From the NCBI RefSeq assembly GCF_947487575.1, contig NZ_CANKXG010000007.1, positions 186,001 through 250,000 on the forward strand: a stretch of 64,000 nt of DNA, given 5' to 3'. Positions 25,645-34,037 of this stretch are shown piece by piece (position 1 is the stretch's first letter; each line of letters opens with the position of its first letter). Source of the DNA: an uncultured Algibacter sp. Its GTDB lineage: Bacteria > Bacteroidota > Bacteroidia > Flavobacteriales > Flavobacteriaceae. The position numbers were made by a program, and so were the translations under genes. Under the pieces are notes generated by a model. That model saw only the letters and a list, made by a program, of their open reading frames with translations, searched no databases and had not been told where the DNA came from.

Positions 25645-25962
25645 ATGGAAGATTTAACACAGGAAGAATGGTCAGAACAACTTGCTAATGATGAAAATGC
25701 AGTAGTATTGGATGTACGTACTGATGCTGAGGTAGCAGATGGAATTATTGCTAATGCCATTCATTTGGATATATATAAAGGTCAAGAGTTTATTAATGAG
25801 ATTGAAGACCTTGATAAAAGTAAAAATTACTATGTGTATTGTCGTTCTGGAAATAGGAGTGGACAAGCATGTCAAATTATGGAACAACTTGGTTTTGAAA
25901 ACGCCTATAACCTTGAAGGTGGTATGCTAGATTGGACTGGAGATGTAGTTGATTTTAAATAA
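25645..25962 (+). CDS. cytoplasmic rhodanese-like protein
   Basis: 105 residues from the ATG at 25645 (MEDLTQEEW); the open frame extends to 25618 without similarity. A single rhodanese domain with active-site loop YCRSGNRSGQA, Cys near residue 71. The family transfers sulfane sulfur or acts as a persulfide carrier. There is no signal peptide, in contrast to the next gene, which encodes a second rhodanese as a lipoprotein 19 bp downstream. Confidence 0.9.
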   Translation: MEDLTQEEWSEQLANDENAVVLDVRTDAEVADGIIANAIHLDIYKGQEFINEIEDLDKSKNYYVYCRSGNRSGQACQIMEQLGFENAYNLEGGMLDWTGDVVDFK

Positions 25963-25981
25963 ATAGTATTGAATTGTTTTT

Positions 25982-26380
25982 ATGAAACATTTTTTAATAT
26001 TTACATTTATACTATTAAATATATTGTTTTTTAGTTGTCATACTTCGACGAATAAAAACGTTACTAATCTTTCTCCAGAAGAATTGAAACAAATCTTAAT
26101 TAATAATGATTCTATACAGCTCGTTGATGTAAGAAAACCAACTGAATATGTTGCTGGACATATACCTAAGGCGATAAGCATCAATTATTTTTCTAATGAT
26201 TTTGCAAAAAGCATAGGTAAGCTAAATAACAAAAAACCAGTTTATATTTATTGCCGCTCTGGTAAACGCAGTGGTAAAAGTGTTATTGAGTTTAAGAAAG
26301 CTGGCTTCACCAAAATTTACAATTTAAAAGGTGGGATTTTAAATTGGCAATCAAAAGGTTTTGATATTCAAATTAAGTAA
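25982..26380 (+). CDS. rhodanese-like lipoprotein
   Basis: 132 residues. The signal peptide ends in NILFFSC, a lipobox, so the rhodanese domain (LVDVRKPTEYVAGHIPKA, active loop YCRSGKRSGKS) is held on the periplasmic side of a membrane. It is paralogous to the preceding gene, with nearly the same active loop (CRSG.RSG). The pair gives one cytoplasmic and one exported rhodanese. Confidence 0.9.
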   Translation: MKHFLIFTFILLNILFFSCHTSTNKNVTNLSPEELKQILINNDSIQLVDVRKPTEYVAGHIPKAISINYFSNDFAKSIGKLNNKKPVYIYCRSGKRSGKSVIEFKKAGFTKIYNLKGGILNWQSKGFDIQIK

Positions 26381-26788
26381 TAACAGTATCTATATTCTTT
26401 AAAATAATCCTAAAGATGTATCCTAATTAATTTATGCAATGCGATTCAGTATCATTTGTCTACATAGGGTTTTATGAAAAAATTAAGACAGAGTTTGACG
26501 AGAAAAATGGGCAAATAGTTAATAAGTATGGGTCAAATAATATTTTCTAATTCATAGGGTTAAATACAATCTTATAATGTACATATAAGAGTAAGATATT
26601 GGTTGTTTTAATATAGCATCCTTTTTGCTTTTTTTGCACATTCAACTAGTTTTTTAAGTACTTCACCTTTTTTATTTTTAATAGATTACGAATTTTACTT
26701 ATTTTGTTATAAAGATTGTCATTTTATTAACAAATTATTAATTTAATGGTTTCTTTATAAGATTTTACTAATTAATAGCATTTAAATA
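26381..26788. other. intergenic region, 408 bp, no gene seen
   Basis: No coding frame of convincing length. A short stretch near 26611-26632 (AGCATCCTTTTTGC) resembles the right part of the dispersed GCGTTA element in reverse and may be a decayed fragment. The remainder is AT-rich and should include the promoter of the following gene. Confidence 0.4.
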
Positions 26789-27058
26789 ATGGACAACGGT
26801 TTCATCATATTAGGAATTATTGCTCTTCTATTCTTGAGTATGTATGGGTTCTCATATCTTTCTGTAGCTAGAGAGAAAATGAGTCAAAAAAAAGAACAGC
26901 AAAAAGAGTTAGAAAAAGCAGGGTTAAGACGTCAAGCTCGTATTAAAAATCAAGAAATTATTGATGAAAGAGTAAGAAAGTTTAATCAAAGAAAAGAAGA
27001 AATACAACATGAATTAATGTTGTTAAATAAGATGAAAGAAAAGCAAAAAGTAAGTTAA
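26789..27058 (+). CDS. small membrane-anchored coiled-coil protein
   Basis: 89 residues. One N-terminal membrane helix (FIILGIIALLFLSMYGFSYL) followed by a strongly charged, Lys/Glu/Gln-rich segment likely to form a coiled coil (residues 30-85). I do not recognise a family. Codon usage and the clean terminator behind it (27079-27116) support a real gene. It faces the tmRNA gene across that terminator. Confidence 0.6.
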   Translation: MDNGFIILGIIALLFLSMYGFSYLSVAREKMSQKKEQQKELEKAGLRRQARIKNQEIIDERVRKFNQRKEEIQHELMLLNKMKEKQKVS

Positions 27059-27078
27059 TAAATTTGTTTTTCTTTATA

Positions 27079-27116
27079 AAAAAAACCTGTAAGCTATAGC
27101 TTACAGGGTTTTTTTG
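27079..27116. terminator. bidirectional terminator between the 89-residue gene and ssrA
   Basis: AAACCTGTAAGC and GCTTACAGGGTTT pair around TATA, with an A-run on one side and a T-run on the other, so it can serve both converging transcripts. Confidence 0.88.
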
Positions 27117-27508
27117 TGGAGTCGGAGAGAATCGAACTCTCGTCCAAACAAGTAACCAAAGAGCTTTCTACACGTTTATTCTATTCTTAGGTTTTCGATT
27201 ATAAGCTGGTTACAGACAACCCACTTATAACTTATCTTCTTTAGTTTCAAAAAGGCATCAAAGCGCTACCTAATCTATATTGACATTTACGATGCCTCAA
27301 AATGGAACGCCGTCAATCAAGGCTTTCCGGAGACATAAAGCTTGTACACCTTGTGTACCTAGGCTAATTCTACTATAATTCGAATTATGCAGCTAAAGCG
27401 TAGTTATTCTCGCCGTTTAAAATTTGGTCTAGCCTTTAACGTGTTTCAATGCCATTACACGACGTGCTTACCGTTCAATTAATCTCGCTGTCAAAACCAG
27501 TCGACCCC
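27117..27508 (-). ncRNA. ssrA: transfer-messenger RNA (tmRNA)
   Basis: On the minus strand the RNA begins GGGGTCGACTGGTTTTGACA and ends GAGAGTTCGATTCTCTCCGA followed by CTCCA, the tRNA-Ala-like acceptor half with encoded CCA. The tag frame reads GENNYALAA and stop near 27390-27420, the usual flavobacterial tag. tmRNA rescues stalled ribosomes and marks the incomplete protein for degradation. The 5' end is 22 bp from dispersed element copy E. Confidence 0.96.
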
Positions 27509-27530
27509 ATTATTAATAAAATAGTAATTT

Positions 27531-27625
27531 GGGCGTTACCCTAAAAAGGGTCAGGCTTTCGGTAGTCGCTTTTTTTGAGAAAAACAAAAAAGAGCTTCAA
27601 CAATGCCTCAATCCTTAACGCGGGC
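27531..27625 (+). repeat. dispersed GCGTTA-ended element, copy E
   Basis: GGGCGTTACCCTAAAAAGGG, GTCAGGCTTTCGG, a middle with a TTTTTGAGAAAAACAAAAAA run, and CAATCCTTAACGCGGGC at the end. It lies directly upstream of the ssrA 5' end, so the ssrA promoter must lie within or across it. Confidence 0.8.
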
Positions 27626-27723
27626 AGCAAAGGTATCAAAAAACTTTGTTTACCACTTCAAATCTATTACTTTTAGTCAAAATTTATACCAAAACATATT
27701 AGTGTCAGTTAAAAATTAACTTT

Positions 27724-28926
27724 ATGAAGTTTGCTATAATTAAAGAACGCAAAAACCCACCAGACCGTCGTGTGGTATTTTCACCATCAAAATTAACAGA
27801 AACAAAAGCACAATTTCCAGAAGCCACTTTTAAAGTAGAATCGTCTGATATTAGAGTATTTCCAGATGAACAATATAAAAACGCAGGATTTGAAGTAACA
27901 CAAGATGTTTCAGACTGTAACGTAATGATAGGCGTAAAAGAAGTTCCAATTGATGCACTAATTCCAAACAAAAAATACTTTTTCTTTTCGCATACCATAA
28001 AAAAACAACCTTATAATCGTAAGCTATTAAAAGCCATTTTAGAGCAAAACATCGAGTTGTATGACCATGAAACTATAGTAAACGAAAAAGGATTCCGTTT
28101 AATAGGTTTCGGACGTTATGCGGGCATAGTGGGCGCATACAATGGATTCCGGGCATGGGGCTTAAAGTTTGATACATGGAATTTACCAAAAGCAGGCCCA
28201 TTACCAAATCAAGCAGCACTTATAGATGAATTGAATAACATCAAATTGCCAAACATAAAAATACTTTTAACAGGTAGCGGAAAAGTGTCAAACGGTTCTC
28301 AAGAAATGTTGGATGCCATGAATATTAAACATGTTACCGTTCAAGATTATTTAAACAAGACTTTTAACGAACCGGTTTATTGCAAAATAGACGTGCTAGA
28401 TTATAATAAACGAAAAGACGGTAAGGTTATCAATAATGTAGATTTTTTCAATAACCCTCAAGATTACGATTCCAATTTTATGCGTTTCGCTAAAGTGACC
28501 GATTTTTTTATCGCAGGTCATTTTTATGGAGATGGTGCGCCTTATTTATATACTAGAGCTGATGTGAAATCGGTAGATTTTAATATTAAGGTAGTGGCCG
28601 ATATAAGTTGCGATGTTGATGGCCCAGTAGCTACAACTCTAAAAGCTTCTACCATTGCTAATCCAATTTATGGCTACGACCCAGAAACCGAAAAAGAAAT
28701 AGATTATAAAAACGATAAAGCCATAACGGTTATGGCAGTCGATAATTTGCCTTGTGAATTACCCCAGGATGCAAGTGAAGGTTTTGGTGATATGTTTTTA
28801 AAATATGTAATTCCAGCTTTTTTTAATAATGATGAAAATGGCATTTTAGAAAGAGCAAGAATGACTGCCAATGGGAAGCTGACAGAAAAATTCTCGTATT
28901 TACAAGATTATGTAAATGGAAACTAA
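27724..28926 (+). CDS. alanine/saccharopine dehydrogenase-type NAD(P) oxidoreductase
   Basis: 400 residues. The N-terminus MKFAIIKERKNPPDRRVVFS and the following FPDEQYKNAG and MIGVKEVP segments belong to the alanine dehydrogenase/PNT N-terminal fold; KILLTGSGKVSNGSQEM near residue 178 replaces the usual Rossmann glycine motif, and VVADISCDVDGPV is close to the saccharopine dehydrogenase (lysine-forming) signature. The exact substrate is uncertain. The following SDR gene is in the same frame, 39 bp after this stop. Confidence 0.8.
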   Translation: MKFAIIKERKNPPDRRVVFSPSKLTETKAQFPEATFKVESSDIRVFPDEQYKNAGFEVTQDVSDCNVMIGVKEVPIDALIPNKKYFFFSHTIKKQPYNRKLLKAILEQNIELYDHETIVNEKGFRLIGFGRYAGIVGAYNGFRAWGLKFDTWNLPKAGPLPNQAALIDELNNIKLPNIKILLTGSGKVSNGSQEMLDAMNIKHVTVQDYLNKTFNEPVYCKIDVLDYNKRKDGKVINNVDFFNNPQDYDSNFMRFAKVTDFFIAGHFYGDGAPYLYTRADVKSVDFNIKVVADISCDVDGPVATTLKASTIANPIYGYDPETEKEIDYKNDKAITVMAVDNLPCELPQDASEGFGDMFLKYVIPAFFNNDENGILERARMTANGKLTEKFSYLQDYVNGN

Positions 28927-28965
28927 TATTTTTGTAATGAGTTTAACGTTAAAATTACTTTCATA

Positions 28966-29745
28966 ATTAAGACGGCATTAGTAACAGGCGCGGCTTCAGG
29001 ATTAGGCTATGAGTTAACACTTTTATTAGCAAAAGATGCTTATAAATTAATACTAGTGGATGTTGATGCTGAAAATTTAGCAAAAACTAAAGCTGAATTA
29101 GAGAAAAACTTTAGCGTAGAAGTTATTGCTTTAGCTAAAGATTTAAGCCTCCCAAATATAGCCCAGGACATTATAGATGATATAGATAATACACAAATAG
29201 ATGTATTAATAAACAATGCAGGGTTTGGTTTATTTGGCTCATTTGCAGAAACTGATTGGGAGCGCGAATCGGCCATGCTACATGTACATATTATAACTGC
29301 AACACATTTAACAAAATTGGTGTTAGATGGTATGATTAAGCGTGGTTCAGGGCAAATTTTAAATATGTCTTCTCTAGCGGCTTTCCAGCCTGGTCCGCTT
29401 ATGTCGATTTATTACGCCTCAAAAGGTTACATGTTATCGTTTTCGGAGGCTATAGCAAATGAGCTTAAAGGTACTGGCGTAACGGTAACTGCTTTGTGTC
29501 CAGGGCCAACAAAGACAGCTTTTCAAGAAACCGTTTCTGAGAATACTTGCGATAATAAAATAAAATTCAACATGGCTTCGGCTAAAGAAGTTGCCCTTTA
29601 CGGATATAAGGCTATGTTAAAGGGTAAAACGTATGCTATTCCTGGCGGATTTAATAAATTCTTGGCAACTATTCCAAGGTTTATTACTCGAAATGCGGCT
29701 ACCTCTATTGTTAGAAAAATTCAATTAAAAAACAGAGAAAATTAG
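28966..29745 (+). CDS. short-chain dehydrogenase/reductase with no standard start codon
   Basis: About 259 residues. The Rossmann motif TALVTGAASGLGYEL is at the very N-terminus, then NNAGFGLFG, the catalytic Ser in NMSSLAAFQ and YYASKGYMLSF (YxxxK). No ATG, GTG or TTG lies in frame upstream of the glycine motif; the codon where homologues start (M-K-T-A-L-V-T-G) is ATT at 28966, preceded by ATA. An ATG start at 29056 would delete the cofactor site. Either an AUU start is used or the start codon was lost. Substrate unknown. Confidence 0.75.
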   Translation: MKTALVTGAASGLGYELTLLLAKDAYKLILVDVDAENLAKTKAELEKNFSVEVIALAKDLSLPNIAQDIIDDIDNTQIDVLINNAGFGLFGSFAETDWERESAMLHVHIITATHLTKLVLDGMIKRGSGQILNMSSLAAFQPGPLMSIYYASKGYMLSFSEAIANELKGTGVTVTALCPGPTKTAFQETVSENTCDNKIKFNMASAKEVALYGYKAMLKGKTYAIPGGFNKFLATIPRFITRNAATSIVRKIQLKNREN

Positions 29746-29796
29746 TTTTTTAACTTAGATATAGAAATTTGTTAAGTTTGAAATAAAATAAGTTTA

Positions 29797-30174
29797 GTGA
29801 AACCTGTTGACGAATATTTCATAAATCAAAAAGAGCCATATCAATCCATTATGCTTTATGTTAGAGATGTAATTTTACATTCCTTACCAGAAGTTGAAGA
29901 ACGCTATAGTTACAAAATCCCGTTTTATAATATTGGCAAAAAGCCAATGATTTATTTAAATATTCTGAAAGGTAAGGATTATGTTGATATTGCTTTTGTT
30001 CAAGGCATTTTGCTTGAAAAAGAGTTTCCTGTTTTGAAAAATGATAATAAACGAAAGCAAGTGCGTTCTATTCAACTAAAAGAACTAGAAGATTTAGACC
30101 AAGAAAATTTCACAGCCTTATTACACGCGGCGTCTAAATTATTAAAAGAAAGTAAAAGGGCTTGGTTTATATAA
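29797..30174 (+). CDS. DUF1801-family protein
   Basis: 125 residues from a GTG at 29797 (MKPVDEYFINQKEPYQSIML). The opening VDEYF...PYQSIMLYVRDVI, EVEERYSYKIPFYNIGKKP and the closing KELEDLDQENFTALLHAA are the pattern of DUF1801 (YdhG-like) proteins, a small soluble family without established function. It is convergent with kdsA, leaving one base between the two stops. Confidence 0.85.
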   Translation: MKPVDEYFINQKEPYQSIMLYVRDVILHSLPEVEERYSYKIPFYNIGKKPMIYLNILKGKDYVDIAFVQGILLEKEFPVLKNDNKRKQVRSIQLKELEDLDQENFTALLHAASKLLKESKRAWFI

Positions 30175-30175
30175 A

Positions 30176-30994
30176 TTATAGGCCATTTACTGTTTTCCTA
30201 ATAGCTACTAAGTTTGTTAATAGTTTTTCCAAATTATTTAAATGTAACATATTAGCCCCGTCGCTTTTTGCGTTTGCTGGATCGAAATGTGTTTCTATAA
30301 ACAGACCATCTACATGATTTACAACGCCTGCTCTGGCTATGGTTTCAATCATATCTGGGCGTCCGCCTGTTACTCCTGCTGATTGATTTGGTTGTTGTAG
30401 GGAATGGGTAACATCTAACACGGTTGGTGCCATTTCTCGCATGGTTGGGATGCCTCTAAAATCTACAATCATGTCTTGGTAGCCAAACATGGTGCCTCTA
30501 TCTGTAATCCACACTTTGTTGTTTCCGGCGTCTTTTACTTTTTGTACAGCGTGCTTCATGGCTTCTGGGCTCATGAATTGTCCTTTTTTTAGGTTGACAA
30601 CTTTACCAGTTTTGGCTGCTGCTACTACTAAATCGGTTTGGCGTACTAAAAATGCTGGTATTTGTAATACATCTACATATTGTGCTGCTTGATGTGCATC
30701 TGATACTTCGTGGATATCTGTCACGGTTGGTACATCAAAAGTTTCGGATACTTTTCTAAGAATTTTTAAGGCTTTCTCGTTTCCTATTCCTGTAAAACTG
30801 TCTATTCTGCTACGGTTTGCTTTTTTAAAACTGCCTTTGAATATATATGGAATTTCTAATTTATTTGTTATAGAAATTACTTTTTCGGCAATGCGTAATG
30901 CCATGTCTTCGCCTTCGATGGCACATGGTCCACATAATAGAAAAAAGTTATTGGAATTGGTGTGTTTTAGTTTTGGAACTTCAGTAAGGTTCAT
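30176..30994 (-). CDS. kdsA: 3-deoxy-8-phosphooctulonate (Kdo-8-P) synthase
   Basis: 272 residues, usual length. It condenses phosphoenolpyruvate with arabinose 5-phosphate, the first committed step to Kdo for lipopolysaccharide and capsule linkers. Seen: LLCGPCAIEGEDMALRIAE, FKGSFKKANRSRIDSFTG, VTDIHEVSDAHQAAQYVDV, LKKGQFMSPEAM, DVTHSLQQPNQ and FIETHFDPANAKSDG. The Cys in the LLCGPC motif is also present in metal-independent forms, so metal use is not decided. Its product fits the KpsS-like gene at 43999. Confidence 0.95.
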   Translation of the reverse strand: MNLTEVPKLKHTNSNNFFLLCGPCAIEGEDMALRIAEKVISITNKLEIPYIFKGSFKKANRSRIDSFTGIGNEKALKILRKVSETFDVPTVTDIHEVSDAHQAAQYVDVLQIPAFLVRQTDLVVAAAKTGKVVNLKKGQFMSPEAMKHAVQKVKDAGNNKVWITDRGTMFGYQDMIVDFRGIPTMREMAPTVLDVTHSLQQPNQSAGVTGGRPDMIETIARAGVVNHVDGLFIETHFDPANAKSDGANMLHLNNLEKLLTNLVAIRKTVNGL

Positions 30995-31070
30995 TTGCTT
31001 AAAAATTTAAGCTGTAAAGTTAGCAAAATTGCTTTGAATTTGCTGAATTATAATTGGTTTTGGCGGATTT

Positions 31071-31176
31071 GCCCGCGTTAGGGATTGCAGAGGAAAGCCC
31101 ACAGCCCGATTCCGATAGTTATCGGGAGAGGTGCGAGGACTTGTAACGGAAAGCCCGACCTTTTAGGGTAACGCTC
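31071..31176 (-). repeat. dispersed GCGTTA-ended element, copy F
   Basis: Inverted orientation; starts GCCCGCGTTAGGGATTGCAG and ends CCTTTTAGGGTAACGCT. The middle matches copies B and G but carries an extra CCGATAGTTATCGGGAG palindrome. Confidence 0.8.
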
Positions 31177-31183
31177 TAATATT

Positions 31184-31543
31184 TTAATATGTTTTATTTA
31201 GGCTATTTTTTATAATCCATAATGCCATAATGAAGCTTGCGAAAACGAATAATCCGCCATACATCATAAGGTGTTTTATAGGACTTGAAAGGGATACAAT
31301 TTGTAAGCTATCTGACAAAAAGGCTAGTATTAAATAGGATGAAATACAGACGAATGTTATGCCTAATGTGAAATTTAATTTTCGATTTGGCCTGATTATT
31401 TGCCATAAAAACGGAATGGCGAAGAATAAAATGGGGTATGCGGTAATACCTTCGCTTTGGTTAACTATAGTAAACCAATACGCTGAAACAGCAATAAAAT
31501 AGAGGTGAGGGATGAGTTTTGTGAAACGAGAGATTAGGGACAT
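31184..31543 (-). CDS. small four-helix membrane protein
   Basis: 119 residues with about four membrane helices (residues 10-28, 35-50, 58-78, 88-112) and a short basic loop (RPNRKLN). I do not recognise a family. It is transcribed away from typA; copy F of the dispersed element abuts its 3' end. Confidence 0.6.
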   Translation of the reverse strand: MSLISRFTKLIPHLYFIAVSAYWFTIVNQSEGITAYPILFFAIPFLWQIIRPNRKLNFTLGITFVCISSYLILAFLSDSLQIVSLSSPIKHLMMYGGLFVFASFIMALWIIKNSLNKTY

Positions 31544-31653
31544 GTTACATGTTTTTTAATTCACTAGGTTGATAATTATATAAAAATAACGAAAACATGA
31601 GTTGAAAATTATAATAGCTAATAATTATAACATATTTTTAACTAAATAACACG

Positions 31654-31661
31654 TACCTTTG
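31654..31661 (+). promoter_or_regulatory. -7 promoter element of typA
   Basis: TACCTTTG followed by C fits the TAnnTTTG consensus and lies 25 bp before the typA ATG at 31687. Confidence 0.55.
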
Positions 31662-31686
31662 CACGCGCTTAAAATAAGGCACTATT

Positions 31687-33486
31687 ATGGCTAATATTAA
31701 AAACATTGCAATTATTGCACACGTAGATCACGGTAAAACTACTTTGGTTGATAAAATTATGTATCACTGTCAATTATTTCGTGAAAACGAAAACACAGGT
31801 GATTTAATTCTTGATAATAACGATTTAGAACGTGAAAGAGGTATTACTATTACTTCTAAAAACGTTTCGGTGATTTATAAAGACACTAAAATTAATATTA
31901 TTGATACACCAGGTCACGCCGATTTTGGTGGTGAAGTTGAGCGTGTTTTAAACATGGCTGATGGTGTTTTATTATTAGTGGATGCCTTTGAAGGTCCCAT
32001 GCCACAAACACGTTTTGTATTACAAAAAGCGATTGATTTAGGTTTAAAGCCTTGTGTGGTTGTAAACAAAGTTGATAAAGAAAACTGTACACCTGATATT
32101 GTACATGAAAAAGTTTTTGACTTAATGTTTGAACTTGGTGCTGAGGAGTGGCAATTAGATTTTCCAACCGTTTATGGTTCTGCAAAGAACAATTGGATGA
32201 GCGATGATTGGCAAAATGAAACTGAAAATATTGAGCCATTGTTGGATATGGTAATTGAGCATATTCCTGAGCCTAAAATTGAGGAAGGAACTACACAAAT
32301 GTTGATTACTTCTTTGGATTTTTCGTCTTTTACTGGTCGTATTGCAATTGGACGTTTAACTCGTGGAGAATTAAAAGTTGGTCAGAATATATCTTTAGTT
32401 AAAAGAGATAAAAGTATTGTGAAATCTAAAATTAAAGAACTGCATATTTTTGAAGGCCTTGGTAGATTAAAAGTAGATGAGGTTCAAACTGGTGATATTT
32501 GCGCCATTGTAGGTTTAGAAGGTTTTGAAATTGGTGATACTGTTGCAGATTGGGAAACTCCTGAGGGTTTAAAGACTATCGCTATTGATGAGCCAACCAT
32601 GAGTATGTTGTTTACAATTAACGATTCGCCTTTCTTTGGTAAAGACGGAAAGTTTGTAACATCTAGACATATCAAAGACCGCTTAAATAAAGAACTTGAA
32701 AAGAATTTAGCACTTAGAGTTGAAGAAACTGATAGTGCAGATAAATTTATGGTTTTTGGCCGTGGCGTATTACACTTATCGGTTTTAATTGAAACCATGC
32801 GCCGTGAAGGTTACGAATTGCAAATTGGTCAGCCACAAGTTATCATTAAAGAAATTGATGGTGTAAAGTGTGAGCCTGTTGAGGAAATGACTATTGATTT
32901 ACCTGAAACAGTTTCTGGAAAAGCTATAGAAATGGTAACGATGCGTAAAGGTGAAATGCTAAGTATGGAAGCCAAAGGCGATAGAATGGTTTGTGAGTTT
33001 ATTGTACCATCAAGAGGTATAATAGGTTTGCGTAATCAATTGTTAACAGCTACAGCTGGTGAGGCAATTATGGCACATCGTTTTAAAGAATATCAACCTT
33101 TAAGAGGAGGTATTCCAGAAAGACAGAATGGATCTTTAGTATCTATGGAAAAAGGTCAAGCAATTCCTTATTCTATTGATAAATTACAAGATAGAGGTAA
33201 ATTTTTTGTTGACCCAGGTGAAGATATTTATGAAGGACAAGTGATTGGTGAAAACTCTCGTGGTGATGATATGACGGTTAATGTAACTAAAACTAAAAAG
33301 TTGAGTAACGTACGTTCTTCTGGAGCCGATGATAAGGCCAAAATTGTTCCAGCAATTAAGTTTTCTTTAGAAGAAGCTTTAGAATATATTCAGAAAGATG
33401 AGTATGTTGAAGTGACACCAAAATTTTTACGTTTACGTAAAATCTATTTAACAGAAGTAGATAGAAAGCGTAATAAATCAATATAA
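31687..33486 (+). CDS. typA: translational GTPase TypA/BipA
   Basis: 599 residues, full length. G1 AHVDHGKTTL, switch II DTPGHADFGGEVERV and G4 VVNKVDKE near 120 mark the GTPase domain; domain II, two alpha/beta domains like those of EF-G and the BipA-specific C-terminal domain follow. TypA binds the ribosome and helps large-subunit assembly and growth at low temperature or stress. It has its own promoter and a clear terminator, so it is monocistronic. Confidence 0.97.
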   Translation: MANIKNIAIIAHVDHGKTTLVDKIMYHCQLFRENENTGDLILDNNDLERERGITITSKNVSVIYKDTKINIIDTPGHADFGGEVERVLNMADGVLLLVDAFEGPMPQTRFVLQKAIDLGLKPCVVVNKVDKENCTPDIVHEKVFDLMFELGAEEWQLDFPTVYGSAKNNWMSDDWQNETENIEPLLDMVIEHIPEPKIEEGTTQMLITSLDFSSFTGRIAIGRLTRGELKVGQNISLVKRDKSIVKSKIKELHIFEGLGRLKVDEVQTGDICAIVGLEGFEIGDTVADWETPEGLKTIAIDEPTMSMLFTINDSPFFGKDGKFVTSRHIKDRLNKELEKNLALRVEETDSADKFMVFGRGVLHLSVLIETMRREGYELQIGQPQVIIKEIDGVKCEPVEEMTIDLPETVSGKAIEMVTMRKGEMLSMEAKGDRMVCEFIVPSRGIIGLRNQLLTATAGEAIMAHRFKEYQPLRGGIPERQNGSLVSMEKGQAIPYSIDKLQDRGKFFVDPGEDIYEGQVIGENSRGDDMTVNVTKTKKLSNVRSSGADDKAKIVPAIKFSLEEALEYIQKDEYVEVTPKFLRLRKIYLTEVDRKRNKSI

Positions 33487-33512
33487 ATTTATTACATTAG
33501 TTCAAGATTTTT

Positions 33513-33546
33513 AAAAGAGAAATTCTAAATAGAGTTTCTCTTTTTT
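33513..33546 (+). terminator. intrinsic terminator after typA
   Basis: AAGAGAAA and TTTCTCTT pair around TTCTAAATAGAG and are followed by a run of Ts. It ends two bases before the next ATG at 33548. Confidence 0.85.
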
Positions 33547-33547
33547 C

Positions 33548-33799
33548 ATGACAGTAAATATGGAATTATTTGGGATTACTGGTACAGAATATATTGGCTA
33601 TTTAGCATCATTAATGATACTTGTGTCTTTTACGATGAAAAATGTGAAAAAATTGCGTCTTGTAAATATGGCAGGATGTGTTTTATTTATAATTTATGGA
33701 TTTTTAATGCCAACCATAAGAATTGGATTGCCTATTATAATTGCAAATGCTGCAATTTTATTTGTTAATTTATACTACTTGTTCATTAAGCAAGAATAG
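33548..33799 (+). CDS. small membrane protein, YgjV-like
   Basis: 83 residues; an ATG four codons further (33560, MELFGITG) is an equally good start. Three hydrophobic helices (residues 14-28, 38-55, 58-78) separated by a basic turn (KNVKKLRLVN). The pattern YIGYLASLMILVSF...LRLVNMAGCVLFIIYG is typical of the YgjV-like inner-membrane proteins, sometimes mislabelled as uroporphyrinogen decarboxylase. No function is known. Confidence 0.7.
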   Translation: MTVNMELFGITGTEYIGYLASLMILVSFTMKNVKKLRLVNMAGCVLFIIYGFLMPTIRIGLPIIIANAAILFVNLYYLFIKQE

Positions 33800-33827
33800 A
33801 GTTTATTATATTTACAAAAAAATAATT

Positions 33828-34037
33828 ATGAATTTTCTTTATTTCGATCCAGCAATAGGAGCAATGATTGTTCAAGCAATAGTTGCAGCAGTAGCAGGAG
33901 TGCTATTGTTTTCTAAAAATTTATTGTTTAAAATTAAACTGTTTTTAGGAATTGTAAAGACAACTGATAAAGACTTGTTTGATGATATTGATATTGAAAA
34001 GTCTGATATAGAAAACAAAAAGTCTAGTGACTCATAA
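33828..34037 (+). CDS. tiny membrane protein of a glycan-associated trio
   Basis: 69 residues from the ATG at 33828; the frame is open upstream but that part overlaps the previous gene. One glycine/alanine-rich membrane helix (FDPAIGAMIVQAIVAAVAGV) and a basic then acidic C-terminal tail. I have seen similar small proteins (starting FLYFDPG or similar) next to methyltransferase and sulfatase-like genes in other bacteria. Its last 11 bp overlap the next gene, which starts at a GTG, so the two are coupled. Confidence 0.7.
   Translation: MNFLYFDPAIGAMIVQAIVAAVAGVLLFSKNLLFKIKLFLGIVKTTDKDLFDDIDIEKSDIENKKSSDS

Noticed and set aside
26473-26517. Short frame starting MKKLRQSLTRKMGK
   Set aside because: Only 14 codons, no Shine-Dalgarno or promoter context, no sign of conservation.
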